DNA from: Misgurnus anguillicaudatus
Lineage: Eukaryota; Chordata; Actinopteri; Cypriniformes; Cobitidae
DNA length: 64,000 nucleotides
Direction: 5' to 3'
Assembly: GCF_027580225.2 (NCBI RefSeq)
Contig: NW_027395284.1
Span: 1,197,478-1,261,477, forward strand
The notes below the pieces were generated by a model. That model did not search any database. It saw only the letters and a list, made by a program, of their open reading frames with translations, and had not been told where the DNA came from. Of the stretch, positions 12,193 through 23,450 are shown piece after piece. The position numbers and the translations under genes were made by a program. Positions within the stretch are counted from its first letter, which is position 1, and each line of letters begins with the position of its first letter.

Positions 12193-13183
12193 TGCACACA
12201 TTGATGTCATTTGTGTCATGCACATCTTTCCGCCATTTTGAATTTTTCGTAAAACCTACTTTTTCGAACTCCTCCTAGACCGTTTGTCCGATTTGCATGT
12301 CCTTTGGTATGTAGCATCTAGAGACACCCAAGACAAAAAGTTATCAAAAGCTTTTTGATAGACAATTGCGTTCTCATATAAATTGACAACATATATGGCG
12401 GCGAGCACGCCAAAACGGACGTGAGGCCTTATCTTCGCAAAACTTTATTGTATCGACACGAAAGTTGGTATATGTCATTACAGTCATGACCTGAGGGTGC
12501 CTGCAACGTTTCGTCACAGCGCCACCTAGTGGTCACAAGATTCGAAAAATGCCTATTTTCGCTTATAACTACTTCAAAGTTGAGTCTAAAATCATGAAGG
12601 TGGTCTTGTTAGATTTCTTGAGGCATGCCGAGTCAAACGGTACCAAAAGTTTTTCGGTCGGCCATTTTGGGTGTCGGCCATTTTGAATTTCCTCATTAGG
12701 TTTAGTATTTCACAAACAGAATGGCGTATCGCTACGAAATTTGGCATGGTTCATCGGTGACATGTTCTGAAAGCACCTATAAATCTTTAGGACGGCGCCA
12801 CCTAGTGGTCAGGATGTGTTAAGAAATTGTTTAAAATCTTTATAGCATTTGATTCAATTGCCACACTGACATAAGACTTCACTCTATTGATTCCTTGGCT
12901 CATGCTGAGTCCGACTGTACCAAATATGTCTGAGTCAAACCTACTTCCTGTCGGCCATTTTGAATTATATTGAAGACCTACTTTTTCGAACTCCTCCTAG
13001 AGCGCTTGTTTGATTGGCTTGAATTTTGGTAGGCATCATCTAGAGACACTCTAGACAAAAAGTTATCAAAAGCTTTTCGGTAAACCTATCCGTTGTCGTA
13101 TAACGCATCAAAGAATGCGAGGGCGAGCACGCCAAAATGTGTTTGAGCCTGTATCTTCGCAAAACTTTTGCGTATTAATATGA
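12193..13183. repeat. Satellite unit 7, truncated by gap
   Basis: Only half-repeat A and the start of B are present before the N gap. It shares the TTTTTCGTAAAACC and ACCCAAGAC variants with unit 1. Sequence to the right of the gap is not satellite. Confidence 0.88.
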
Positions 13184-13683
13184 NNNNNNNNNNNNNNNNN
13201 NNNNNNNNNNNNNNNNNNNNNNNNNNNNNNNNNNNNNNNNNNNNNNNNNNNNNNNNNNNNNNNNNNNNNNNNNNNNNNNNNNNNNNNNNNNNNNNNNNNN
13301 NNNNNNNNNNNNNNNNNNNNNNNNNNNNNNNNNNNNNNNNNNNNNNNNNNNNNNNNNNNNNNNNNNNNNNNNNNNNNNNNNNNNNNNNNNNNNNNNNNNN
13401 NNNNNNNNNNNNNNNNNNNNNNNNNNNNNNNNNNNNNNNNNNNNNNNNNNNNNNNNNNNNNNNNNNNNNNNNNNNNNNNNNNNNNNNNNNNNNNNNNNNN
13501 NNNNNNNNNNNNNNNNNNNNNNNNNNNNNNNNNNNNNNNNNNNNNNNNNNNNNNNNNNNNNNNNNNNNNNNNNNNNNNNNNNNNNNNNNNNNNNNNNNNN
13601 NNNNNNNNNNNNNNNNNNNNNNNNNNNNNNNNNNNNNNNNNNNNNNNNNNNNNNNNNNNNNNNNNNNNNNNNNNNNNNNNNNN
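13184..13683. other. Assembly gap of exactly 500 N
   Basis: The gap interrupts satellite unit 7. The fixed length suggests a placeholder, so the number of missing satellite units is unknown. Open frames spanning it are meaningless. Confidence 0.97.
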
Positions 13684-14059
13684 GCCATGCGTAGCTTTGT
13701 GTGGATCAATGACTAATGCTGAAGATCTTCCCCACTGCCCCAGCTTTGAAATCTCATTTTCTCAATGCTTTTTACTTTGGTAAAGCCAAACACCATACAT
13801 TCCCACAAGTCTTGTGGCTGATCGTAGCTTTACATCAGACTGTGACAATCCACAGCGATTCATTAAAGAAGCCAGACCAATAAAAACACAATGGTGGTGA
13901 GGAGAATGAGAGGAAATCACAGGAGGCTAAGTGCTGTACCCTCAGGCAAGAGTTACACAAGCAGATATCTGAAGAGACACAGTTGAGTTCATACAGATTT
14001 CAAACAGCTGCTTTTACTTATTGTGTTTTGTTTTTCCCAAAAAGATTCAACATGAAAGA
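13684..14059. other. Low-copy sequence, no gene seen
   Basis: No internal repeat, terminal inverted repeat or convincing coding frame was seen. It is the first non-satellite sequence right of the gap. Confidence 0.5.
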
Positions 14060-14079
14060 GCAAACAATGGACAAATACA

Positions 14080-14762
14080 AAATGTGCGCACTGTAAGGCT
14101 GGTGACACACTGGATGCGTGGCGTGAGCGTGGCGTTTCAGTTGCGTGTCGGTTCCGTGGCGGCTGCATCGCGTTTTCTGTGACTTTACACACCAGAACCG
14201 TGTCTGACGCGGTGCTCCTGCTGCTGTAGGTGAGATAGAGGGAACCAGCCGACAGACCAGGCTCTTGTCTTCACAACAACAATTTCAACTTCATGTTAAG
14301 CATAAATATAAAGCTGATAAAGGAGACATTCAACAGTATGGTTGGCAAAATGGACTATGTTTGACAGGTGCATATTTGAAAATCGATCGTTATTTATTTA
14401 TGTATATTTTAAATTACATTTATATCTGAATGTATGTCAACCTATAGACTTTCAGACATTAAAATGTCATTCATTTAAATGTATTTCTGTAAAAAAATGA
14501 CATATATAAACATATTTTACTATTCTATTTTGCCTGGAAATGCTTCCAACACGCTTGCGTCTCACGTGAAAAATAGGCGTTGGTTCAATTTCTAGCAAGC
14601 ACGTGTTTTCCACGCGTCTCACGCAGGCAGTCTGCAAGCTTTAACCTGCATGGGAGCCGAATTAAAAACGGACATGCCACGCAGCTGAGACGGTTACGCC
14701 ACGCATCCAGTGTGTCACAGGCCTAAGTCACTTTGGATAAAATGCCTGCCAAATAATGAGAT
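14080..14762 (+). repeat. SINE 3' tail split by a MITE
   Basis: GCGCACTGTAA (ending 14096) continues after the inserted element as TAAGTCACTTTGGATAAAA (from 14724). Joined across a single TAA this matches the CTGTAAGTCGCTTTGGATAAAA-type tail known from fish SINEs. The SINE body upstream is not recognisable. Confidence 0.6.
14097..14723. mobile_element. Non-autonomous PIF/Harbinger-like MITE (627 bp)
   Basis: The left end GGCTGGTGACACACTGGATG and the reverse complement of the right end (GGCCTGTGACACACTGGATG) form a terminal inverted repeat of about 27 bp. The element is flanked by TAA on both sides (14094-14096, 14724-14726). A 3-bp TWA target duplication with GG...CC ends is typical of PIF/Harbinger. 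No transposase is present. It interrupts a SINE tail, so it is younger than the SINE. Confidence 0.8.
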
Positions 14763-14916
14763 ATAGCAAAAATATTCACTAGGAATAGTTCAACCAAAAA
14801 TAAAAATCTTTTTATTTGGCTCACCTGCCGTGGAGCATAAAAGTGGTAGATGATTTTGAAGAATTATTTCACAGTTCTTGCCATGCAAACACATTTTAAC
14901 TCATTCCCTGCCAGCC

Positions 14917-15397
14917 TTAACTCTTTCACCGCCAGCGTTTTTTATAAAAGTTGCCAGCCAGCGCCAGCGTTTTTCATGATTTTCACAAAAGTTTAATGCC
15001 TTCCAGAAAATGTTCTTCTTCAAATATATAAACATACAATATACCAAATGAAAGAACAGACCCTTTGCTTTCAAACAAAAAAAACCTGTTTCATCCTACC
15101 TTGAGTAGTTCTTTTGTAATATGGGTAGGTTTCTGCAAAAACACCACATTTTGAGCAAAAAGCTCAGATAATTCAATTTTTGTGACAGACTTTTCATAGA
15201 GATCCCATTCAGAGCGATCTTTAAAACAGACACGGACATGCAGCAGCTTGCCATAGGGCAATACTTCCGGGTTTAAAAAGTTGCGGAAGGGCGCCACCTA
15301 GTGGATAATAGTGGTTTTGCGGAAATATTCGTCATTGGCGGGGAAGCGTTTTCTCTTAATTGACGAGATATCTCGTCAATGGCGGGGAAAGAGTTAA
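14917..15397. mobile_element. TIR element with TTAACTCTTTC ends (about 480 bp)
   Basis: The left end TTAACTCTTTCACCGCCA is matched in reverse by TGGCGGGGAAAGAGTTAA at the right end. Near the right end a 22-bp perfect palindrome (15359-15380, centred on GATATC) is present. It also carries a CTCF-like box at 15291-15304. No coding capacity is recognised. A reversed end fragment of the same family lies at about 38920-38962. Confidence 0.7.
15291..15304 (-). promoter_or_regulatory. Single CTCF-core-like motif
   Basis: GCGCCACCTAGTGG matches the CTCF core at all 14 positions on the minus strand, the same box and orientation as in the satellite but inside an unrelated TIR element. Confidence 0.5.
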
Positions 15398-15757
15398 ACA
15401 AACAAAATGGGGAAAAACAATTTCATCCTATCTTCATTTGTTTTCTTTTCATAACCTCTTAAATATGGGTAGGTTTCTTCAAAAATACAAACATTTTAGC
15501 AAAAAGCTAAAATAATTGCATTGTAAAGGAATTTTGTTAGAGATTAGATTCAGAACGACTGTGAAAACGTACATAGAGTTTAAAATTAATTAAATTAGTT
15601 TTTGCTTCAGTTTTTTATAAATTGGGTAAGAGCGCCATCCAGTGGATAACAGCGGAGTTACAGATTACTGTATAAACTCTTCAGGAAAGCGTCATTGGCA
15701 GGGAAATGTTTTCTCTTAATTGACAAGATAACTGGTCAATGGCTGGGAAAGAGTTAA
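15398..15757. repeat. Second, diverged tandem copy of the TTAACTCTTTC element
   Basis: It follows directly after the first copy and repeats its order of landmarks: a TTTCATCCTATCTTC-like phrase, AAATATGGGTAGGTTTCT, a GCGCCATCCAGTGG box (a mutated counterpart of the CTCF-like box), and a final GAAAGAGTTAA. It is more degraded than copy one. Confidence 0.65.
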
Positions 15758-16346
15758 AGGTGGTGTGTGTAAATTTTAGTGGCATCTAGTGTTGAGATTG
15801 CGAATTGCAACCAACAGCTCACCCTTAATTTCAAAATGCATATGGTAGCCGCCATCGGACAAACATGTCGTCGTCTGAGATAACAGGCGATAACAGTCAC
15901 GTAACATTTTGATTCTTTTTCGTGATATTATCATGAATTTCCGTGTTTTTTCGTGACCGTATATAACGAATTCCTGTTTTCGTGTGATTATCACGTATTG
16001 GTAACTGTTTTGTCCTATTTTCTTACCATTGTTGCTACGGTTTGGGGGTGATATTATGTGATATTAGCCATTAATATGTTTTAAAGCAACTGAAAAAAGA
16101 CGAAATGTAAGAGCATGTCAGAACCTCTGCCAGTGTCCCAAAATGGTCGGACCCCAGAGGGTTAAAGATAGAAGTTGTTCCCTGATCCGTGTTTTCTATC
16201 GTTATAAACTTGGAAGAGCAAGGCAATTTACAAAAATAACACCAAATGTGTTCATGAGAAAGATAATGGATATCTGAAAGATGATGGATATATGTAAAGG
16301 TGAGTATTAGGGTAATTTTGATATTTGGCTGGAGTATCGCTTTAAG
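15758..16346. other. No gene seen
   Basis: The stretch contains several inverted words built on CGTGATAT/ATATCACG around 15900-16060, suggesting old repeat sequence, but no ends or coding frame could be defined. Confidence 0.4.
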
Positions 16347-16735
16347 GGGGTGTGAACACCAAAGCTTTTAAACGTGGCTGAAAACACCAGGCGGATACCG
16401 AATGCCAGGTTTTTTTCAGTCGACTGTCAGCTTTCTTCATCTAAGCAATTTGGTTGCTTTGATACTTTTGCTTTGTTTATCAGTCGTTGTATCAGCCGGT
16501 TGGTTGTTGTGATATTTGTCCCGCCCCTCCTTCACTGTGATTGGACAGCTGTGTGAGAACTGACATTGACGAGCTGAGCTTTTCACACAAAGTTGAATAT
16601 TTTTCAACTCTCTTCGGCTTTCAGCGCAGAAAAAAACGCAAGCTGCTGGCTTTTTTGAAATACGCAGCGCTTCCATTGGAAACAATTGAAAACATACGCC
16701 TGCCCACCGGCTAAAAGCTTTGGTGTGCAAGCCCG
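16347..16735. mobile_element. MITE (389 bp) with ACACCAAAGCTTTTA inverted ends
   Basis: The left end contains ACACCAAAGCTTTTA and the right end TAAAAGCTTTGGTGTG. A 5-bp TTAAG lies outside each end (16342-16346 and 16736-16740), which may be the target duplication. Open frames inside on both strands are not recognisable proteins. Confidence 0.65.
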
Positions 16736-16740
16736 TTAAG

Positions 16741-17354
16741 TTAACCCTAACCTTTTGACCAGTAATGTGCATCTTTAAGGTCTGTATGTCATGGCCAGAA
16801 TGTGATATTAATAATCATGTATTTCAATGTCATTACATACTTTGGTGCTGACAGATCGCCTGTCCAAGACGACACTTTTCATTGGTCCATGGTTTTAGAC
16901 CGGCATCCGTTGGCAACTGCTCATTCACACTGTCTGAGCAGATGGAGGGGGATAGAGTAAGACAAGGAGGTGGGATGAGTTCTTAGTGTGATCTTTTTTC
17001 GTTTTAAATTCATCCTCCATCTGTCTGCTTAAGGCTGGTAGGCCAACACCTGGCAGCCCTCATGAGCTGGCACAGGTAATGAGAGCATTGACAGCGACCT
17101 CTGAGAGTTACTGAGCAACTGAATAGTGAATCATATTCGTACTAGAATGCATGTGAATTATGTGTCTGTATTTTAAATCAGTCTTTCAGTGTTTCTATTT
17201 ATAACCACACAGCCTGGGTTATGCGTGTGACAAGCACTGACATGTACACTGTTCATTTCTGCAAGTCAATTCAAGCTACTTTTTTAAGTTTTGACCTATG
17301 ATAAGTTGACATAACTTAAAAATATAAGTAAAACCATTTTAACAAGCTTGTATT
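16741..17354. other. Low-copy sequence, no gene seen
   Basis: No repeat ends or coding frame was recognised. The segment 17255-17350 resembles the AAGTTGAC/TAACTTAAA-type repeat also seen at the right window edge. Confidence 0.4.
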
Positions 17355-18277
17355 TGGGTGATTCTCACGAAACCATTGAAACACCACGGCACTAATGATT
17401 TTAGCTTTAAAATGTGTAATATAGTAACATTAAAAAGCATCAGAATTAACACAATACTGTGTTCTACCTTGCACAATGTGTGATTTCAACATAAGAATTT
17501 ATAATTGTCAATTTTATCTCATTTTCTGCTGAAATTCTCATTACCGCAATGTGTCCGGCTGTGTTTGAACATGTGTTATGTTGTAATTTAATCAAATTAA
17601 CACAAAAATATTAAGAAAAAAAAATAAATGGATGTTTTGCTAGACTACTTTAGATGACAGAAAAAATATTTACTGAATATTCATGTATAATAATAATGAA
17701 GAAAAAATTAGGAAAATTATGTGTCCATGCCTGATGTTCTCATCCTCCGCAACACTTTTTGAGAACAGTTTAAGCACACATACAGAATTTTAATAAAGTT
17801 TGATTTTGAGTGACCAAGCACATGGACCAGTTACTTCAAGATGGCTACCAGGTAAGATCATTTTTTTTACAGTTAATTTGAAATATTGTCTTGTCAGAAT
17901 GCTTACACGACATTTTGATTATCATTACCGCAACAGATGCTTATTAAATGTTAATTTAATTAATAGAAGCATAATACTTTGATTTTAAATGCATGTGCAG
18001 AATCTCCAAATTATGTTCTTTCAGGTTTGTCATGTCATTTTGAAAATATGTCAGTGTTGATGTTTTCTGACTGTTGCGGTAATGAGATTTTTTAGGACTA
18101 ATTTTTTAAATGATGTTACAAAAAGTGTTAAATGATAAGTAAAAGTTTTTAAATTAATGTTCCCATTTACTCCAGACTTTGTTTTTCAATGTCTGGTGGG
18201 GAAAAAAGTACATTTAAGCAATTTTTACATTTTCATGCTTGACATTTTTTAAACCAAGTTTTCGTGAGAATCACCCA
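17355..18277. mobile_element. TIR element (923 bp) with TGGGTGATTCTCACGAAA ends
   Basis: TGGGTGATTCTCACGAAA at the left is exactly mirrored by TTTCGTGAGAATCACCCA at the right. The interior is AT-rich with the word CATTACCGCAA repeated, and no transposase is visible. Target duplication is unclear. The same end sequence recurs at 60754. Confidence 0.7.
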
Positions 18278-18497
18278 TATGTATGAACTTAACAAATTAT
18301 GTGGATTTGACAAAAATGCTGCATTTTTTTAACACTGAAAAGTAAGTTGATTTGAAAAGCTCCTTATATAGACCATTTAGGTCCAGATATGTATACATTT
18401 GGTACCAATATGTACCTCTGAGGTACTAATATGAACTCTTTAGGTATACATTTTGAAAGGGTACAACCCATAGAGTGTAATAAATTTGGGCATAGTG

Positions 18498-18720
18498 TCC
18501 GTGACGTCACCCATAGGTTTGTGAAGGGCCTTTTTAAAGTCAATACTGTAGTTGGCGGGGCCTGTCGTCGTCATCTTGGCATCAGCCGAAAATGGGTAAA
18601 GAGGCAGGACGTGGGTGAAGCTGAAGTGGCTGGTTGCTGAAACCACACCCGCCTAGCTCGACGATAGTGACAGCAGTGGCAGTTCAACTGTCACTCAAAT
18701 GGCCACACCCTTAATTATGT
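18498..18720. repeat. Dispersed repeat, copy 1
   Basis: GAAAATGGGTAAAGAGGCAG through GGCCACACCCTTAATTATG is closely matched at 35695-35830 in the same orientation, including GGTTGCTGAAACCAC and CCGCCTAGCTCGAC. No ends are defined. Confidence 0.75.
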
Positions 18721-19743
18721 ACTAAACCTGTGTTAGTCTAAACAGGGTCAAAATGACCCCCAGCAACACGAATTCCTTGCTTTTCAATATCAGTGTCAAA
18801 ACAGTAGCAGTGATGGATACAGATATATCATTTTTGCCTGGTTGTGTTACTGTCAACAGTGTTGATGTGTTGTAATTACTGATGATCCCATAAATGCCTA
18901 CCAGAGCTCTCAGCCATTGCTAAATGACATCAGCCAATGAAAGCGCGGTAATTACCAGACCGCAGTAAACAGTGATAGGCTGTTGGCAATGTTCAGACTG
19001 TTGGTGTCAGAATTGTTGGTGTCCACCCACTGTTAAGAGATTTCACACTCCCCACGTCCATCAGGGGAGATCTGTAAATATGAAAACATTTGTTCGCTAA
19101 GTCTGATGAATCCCAGTGCTGGCGAGAAATGAATCAGTGCTTTACCCAGACCCTGTACCCAAGGCGCTAACACATGGACGGAGCTTGAGTCGTGTCTTTG
19201 TATTTATGACTCCATTAAGCACAAGGACGTGACAGCATGTTAATATTGCCGTCCTCTGAGTCTGTTCATACTGATTTATATCACATGCGCTGCAGTTTTT
19301 CAGGGTGCAAACTGATCCGCGCAGAAAAAATCCTTTAAATAGCTTAAAGCACAAAGGATGACAGCCAGCAAGTGCTAATTATATCTGATGCCTTAAGGGA
19401 GCAAATTATTACAGACCTCCAGCATGCAGCACATCTGCCTGTACATGTGAACACATTCATGCACTAGATTAGCTTTATTATGTTCTGTAGCTCATGCATT
19501 ACTATTTAAACAGCTGTTTGAACAGATCCATACATGCAATTCGTAAAAATGTGAATTGCAGAATTACAGCATCTCCGCCGAATCCACATAGCATGTGGAT
19601 GTTATTTTTTTTCTTTTATAAATGGAAAGTAAAAAAATCAAAGCGTGGGAGGGTCAATGTGTATTAGGCCTGTTATGATTGGTTCCTAGGAATGTTGTTC
19701 CAGGAAGGGGGTATTGATCTAGGAACTTGTTTAATTCACTATC
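18721..19743. other. Low-copy sequence, no gene seen
   Basis: No terminal repeats, tandem structure or convincing exon was found. Confidence 0.4.
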
Positions 19744-20194
19744 GCTGCGTCCGAAAACTCAAGGCAGTGACTCGTTGCCTCGCTGCCTCATGAGGAAATG
19801 ACTTCGGAGGTATGAAGGCAGCTCAGAGAAAGACTTTCGGACACACTTCAAAGGCAGCGTGTTTGAAATATAAACAGAGAGCGCCTTTGTGATAACTTAT
19901 CACATATTTGAAAACTACAATACTAATTTCTCGCTAGAAATGCAATTAAAAGGTGTAAAAAGTGAAAATCTACCTTTATTTACACTAAATTGGTGGTCCA
20001 GTCGCGTCCTTGGCCGCCATTTTATTTTTTCGAACTCGACCGGGCTCGACCAATCACATTCTTAATGTATGCCCACGCATATGTATCTCGGGAGATAGGA
20101 AGTAAACCAAACATTGAATTCGGACATGCCTTGATGCCTTCCTACCTTGGAAAGCTGCCTCAGAAGGCAGCAATTTAGAGTTTTCGGACGCAGC
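19744..20194. mobile_element. MITE (about 451 bp) with GCTGCGTCCGAAAACTC ends
   Basis: GCTGCGTCCGAAAACTC at the left is mirrored by GAGTTTTCGGACGCAGC at the right. The interior holds GGCAGC/GCTGCC words near both ends and no coding capacity. A related copy in opposite orientation occupies about 38993-39320. Confidence 0.75.
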
Positions 20195-20400
20195 CTATAT
20201 GTTACAGTAGTAGGCTATATTGGAGCTGAGTTTTGGTTTTATTATGTTACATGCCGTACTGGGAATGTTACAGTACTCTAATAATGTAATTAATTAGTAA
20301 TTACCAACTACATGGGCACCATTTTCTTTTATAGCATTATTTTTTACTACTATGGAAGTCAATGATTCCCTCAAATATGCTTGGTTATTCACCGACTGTC

Positions 20401-20442
20401 TCACACACGCATGCGCACGCACGCATACACACACACACACAT
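20401..20442. repeat. (CA)n-rich microsatellite
   Basis: Alternating CA with interspersed CGCA steps. Confidence 0.9.
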
Positions 20443-20778
20443 TTTTATCAGACTCTTAATGAATTCTGCCAACAAACCAGTATTTCTATCAATTCGGTCA
20501 ATATCATTTTTAATGGAGGTGGCATTTAGCAGTTTTAAATGCAGTATTGTTTAAAAGTATATACAGTACATAATGCAAGTACACCATAAATAACTGTAAT
20601 TACATTCATTTGAAAATAAATAATAATTGGTTGCACTTTCTTTACAGATTTATAATAACTTGGTAATGTTATTTAAGCAATATCGCTCGAGTAGGAGTGT
20701 GATATAGCTTTATATCATCACGGCTGTGATTAGGCCAGAGGCACGAGGCTATATCACACGACTCCGAGAGCGATATTG
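20443..20778. other. No gene seen
   Basis: Around 20680-20780 there are mirrored words such as CAATATCGCTCGAG/GAGAGCGATATTG and GTGATATAG/CTATATCAC, a fold-back structure next to the following TIR element. Confidence 0.45.
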
Positions 20779-22097
20779 CTTTTATACAACAGTTCGACGG
20801 CACACGTTTGAAAAACGAAAACTGGAAAACAACAACGGAGTTATTTTAAAAGCCTCTTTGTTTGAGAACTACTTCTTCCGCCACGGATTTGAGGGCGGTC
20901 AGAATGACAGGTAAAACTTTCGGCTGCTTTGAAGCTCATAACAACTCAATGGACGGAAAAGCCGTTACTTTATATTACCGTTTCTTGGTCACAAAGTGTA
21001 GTTTTAAGATTAGTTCAGTCGAGAATGTATATGTATTATATTTAAATCTGCAGTCGATTAGTAAAGATAGTGCCTGTTTGAACGTTTGCTTAGTGAGATT
21101 CGGTACGAATGAGAACCAAAGCATGAGCATCAGTGTTCACTCGCCCCGCTGACCACCGCCCTCTCTGGGCTACATTTCTGAAAGGGATTCCCTGGCTCTC
21201 ATGTTGGCCTTGTTTGTTTATGATCGTCAAAATGAGATCAAATCAGCAGTATTTGGTGTCATGATCAAGCTATTACTTGTTTTTTATTCATATTTAGTGT
21301 CTTTTGTGTTGTTATTGTTTTGGCGCGAGGTAAAAGTGAATAAAACTATACTTGTGTAACGTTACTATTGCTTTCTCATTTATTCTTAACGCGATACGAG
21401 CACTCGATTATTATTATTAAACTTGTTCTTGTCAGTACTATATAAAACGTTTTTTTATAAGTGTCAGAGAGATGTTTTTGCATGCTGCTTATAAATATAC
21501 CAGTGGCGATATCTCATAGCATGTTTTAATAGTCACGTCACGATAAAGTAAATGATCAATGTCCACATTTAAAAGCTGCGGTGCTTACCTGCAGTTCCAC
21601 GGTGTTTTCGCGTTCTGATAAGAGATATAGCTCCAGAAAAAAACGAGTGTTTATAATCCTCTTTCCAAGTGTTAATCGTCCACACGATGTGACAAGACAT
21701 TTCTCCCATTAACTTTAACGTAACATCCAAGAGCGCTGATCTTTGACGGAATAATAACTTCCGATTGGGGATTCACAGACTGATTTATGAGCTAGTAAAA
21801 TAATGAGACACACGGAGAGTGATTCAAAACAGGGCGTCTGCTTCTTCTTCTTCTTTTCGTTTAATGGCTGCTCACTCCTTGGGAGTATTACTGCCACCTA
21901 CTGTATACCTTGCGCATATGTGTAATGGATCAGGGCGTCTGTGTTTTTCCATTCAGAGATGAGCCTGCTTAGGACCTCCATTCACTAGGTGGCGGAATGA
22001 TACGAAAGGTGAAGCGGTTACAGTGCCGTTATCAGCACAATATCGCATAGCTCTTAGCCAATCAGATTCGAGAACCAGAAAGAACTGTTGTATAAAG
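20779..22097. mobile_element. Probable TIR element (about 1.3 kb) with TTTATACAACAGTTC ends
   Basis: TTTATACAACAGTTC (20779-20793) is mirrored by GAACTGTTGTATAAA (22083-22097). The fold-back words outside the left end also recur as GCACAATATCGCATAGCTC inside the right end, so the true boundaries may be wider. Interior frames of up to 96 codons are not recognised. Confidence 0.5.
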
Positions 22098-22251
22098 TAA
22101 CATATACGTCATTTCATGCTTATTGTGAAGTAATACTTTCTGTGATTACACCAGCCTTAATGGTGTTATGTATTGTAGGAGTAAAATGTTGGTAAGTACA
22201 TGGTTACTTTTTATTTTATGGGATGAATTTCTCAGCTGTGTTGATATACCC

Positions 22252-22358
<107 letters not shown>

Positions 22359-22681
22359 ATATTCACAGTTATTACCATTTTATTATACCTTTAAATTAAC
22401 ACAATTTACATTGTCTGGAAACTGCACAGAACTTACCTAATGTGAGGTTTATGTGAGGTTTAAAAATAATATTGTCAGGATCCTGACAGAATCTTGTTTA
22501 GTATCTAGTTCATTATGGCAGGGTTCTGACAGTACAATGTTTTGTGTGGGAAGACGTGGTCTCATTATTGTTTGTATTGGACCACGTGTTTCTCGTGTCT
22601 CATCACTTTTACCCTGCTCCCTTGTCTTTATTGTTGTCACCTGTTCCCCTCATTATTTGCCCCTATTTAAAGTCATTCCCT

Positions 22682-23257
22682 GTGTCTCAATTCGTTCCCT
22701 AGCTCCAGAGGTCGTGAATCAGTATATCGTGTACACTGGTAAGGACCCTAGCTCACTTGACATTGGGACAATGTTCACTTATTTTTCTGTCACGTGGCTG
22801 CTTAAGCACGTTCTCATTAACAACCGGCAAAACCAACATCTCTCTGACTTAATTTTAAACAGTACATTGTTAAAAACCCTGTCATTATTCTCTTTCATAT
22901 TTGTGCATAAAATTGGAGGAATATAATTACATTGTAAATGTATACATTTTTTTTTACAATTTTAAATAAATACTATCTAATTATTTTAAATATTGAGTAG
23001 ATTGTGGTCCCTTACTGTGTAGCGATGTGTGTTAATATTTAAAACTAAAACAAACGTTTGTCTTTATAAACATGTCACATTTTTCAAAGTTTGAGTTGGA
23101 TCACGTGATTCACGATGGCGAGCTTCAGAAAAGGTCACATGATTTCCGGTAAGGAAACATAGGGACCATCGATGCTAACTGTTTTTTGGATTGCATTGTG
23201 GGAATTTTTAGGGAACTAAAGTTTTAGTGCACTGGACAGATTTTACGATTGAGACAG
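22682..23257. mobile_element. Nested TIR element within the solo LTR (576 bp)
   Basis: The left end GTGTCTCAATTCG is mirrored by ACGATTGAGACA at the right. CCCT lies outside both ends (22678-22681, 23258-23261) as a possible 4-bp target duplication. The right part contains GCATTGTGGGA and the left part is weakly similar in reverse. No transposase is seen. Confidence 0.5.
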
Positions 23258-23450
23258 CCCTTAAAATGGGCGACTCCCTGATCAGTGCCCTGACTACTAA
23301 ACAAGAGAGCTGATTGAGACACACGGCTTGTGGTTTTTGTTCTGCCTGGTATCGTTTTGCATTGTATCCTGTTTGTGAGTAATCAAGTCAAGTTTCTAGT
23401 CTTTGGTAAATGTTTATTGTAAAGACTATTGTCAGGTGTGTAGTCTAGTC

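Larger units (their letters stand above)
327..12808 (-). promoter_or_regulatory. Cluster of about 41 CTCF-core-like motifs, all in one orientation
   Basis: The boxes GCGCCACCTAGTGG, GTGCCCCCTAGTGG and CTGCCCCCTACTGG, read on the minus strand, fit the vertebrate CTCF core CCASYAGRKGGCRS at all 14 positions. They are usually preceded by TGA as in the extended motif. In unit 1 they lie at 327-340, 603-616, 1049-1062, 1320-1333, 1439-1452, 1558-1571, 1677-1690 and 1798-1811. By my count the array holds 37 full matches and 4 with one mismatch, the last at 12795-12808. The match is direct; protein binding is inference, and CpG methylation or another zinc-finger protein could change the reading. Confidence 0.6.
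1..13183. repeat. Tandem satellite array, seven units of about 1.6-2.3 kb
   Basis: Seven head-to-tail copies start at 1, 2273, 4447, 6477, 8460, 10634 and 12193. Order within a unit: half-repeat A (starting near the phrase TTTCGAACTCCTCCTAGACC), half-repeat B (a diverged copy of A about 720 bp downstream), 2-4 copies of a 119-bp subrepeat C, a diverged terminal copy D, then a hairpin/(TTA)n module and a roughly 270-bp tail. The array runs off the left edge and is cut on the right by an N gap, so its true length is unknown. Short open frames recur at the same place in several units but differ mostly by amino-acid-changing substitutions and stops, so I treat the array as non-coding. I do not recognise a named family. 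Confidence 0.95.

Noticed and set aside
1..13183. rDNA or gene-family tandem cluster
   Set aside because: No rRNA, 5S, snRNA or histone sequence is present; the unit is non-coding and rich in short nested repeats.
13086..13716. Frames of 180-246 codons across the N gaps (also at 61456-62245)
   Set aside because: They consist mainly of unknown residues from N bases.
16437..16772. 111-codon minus-strand frame as a gene
   Set aside because: It spans a MITE with inverted ends and has no recognisable protein features.
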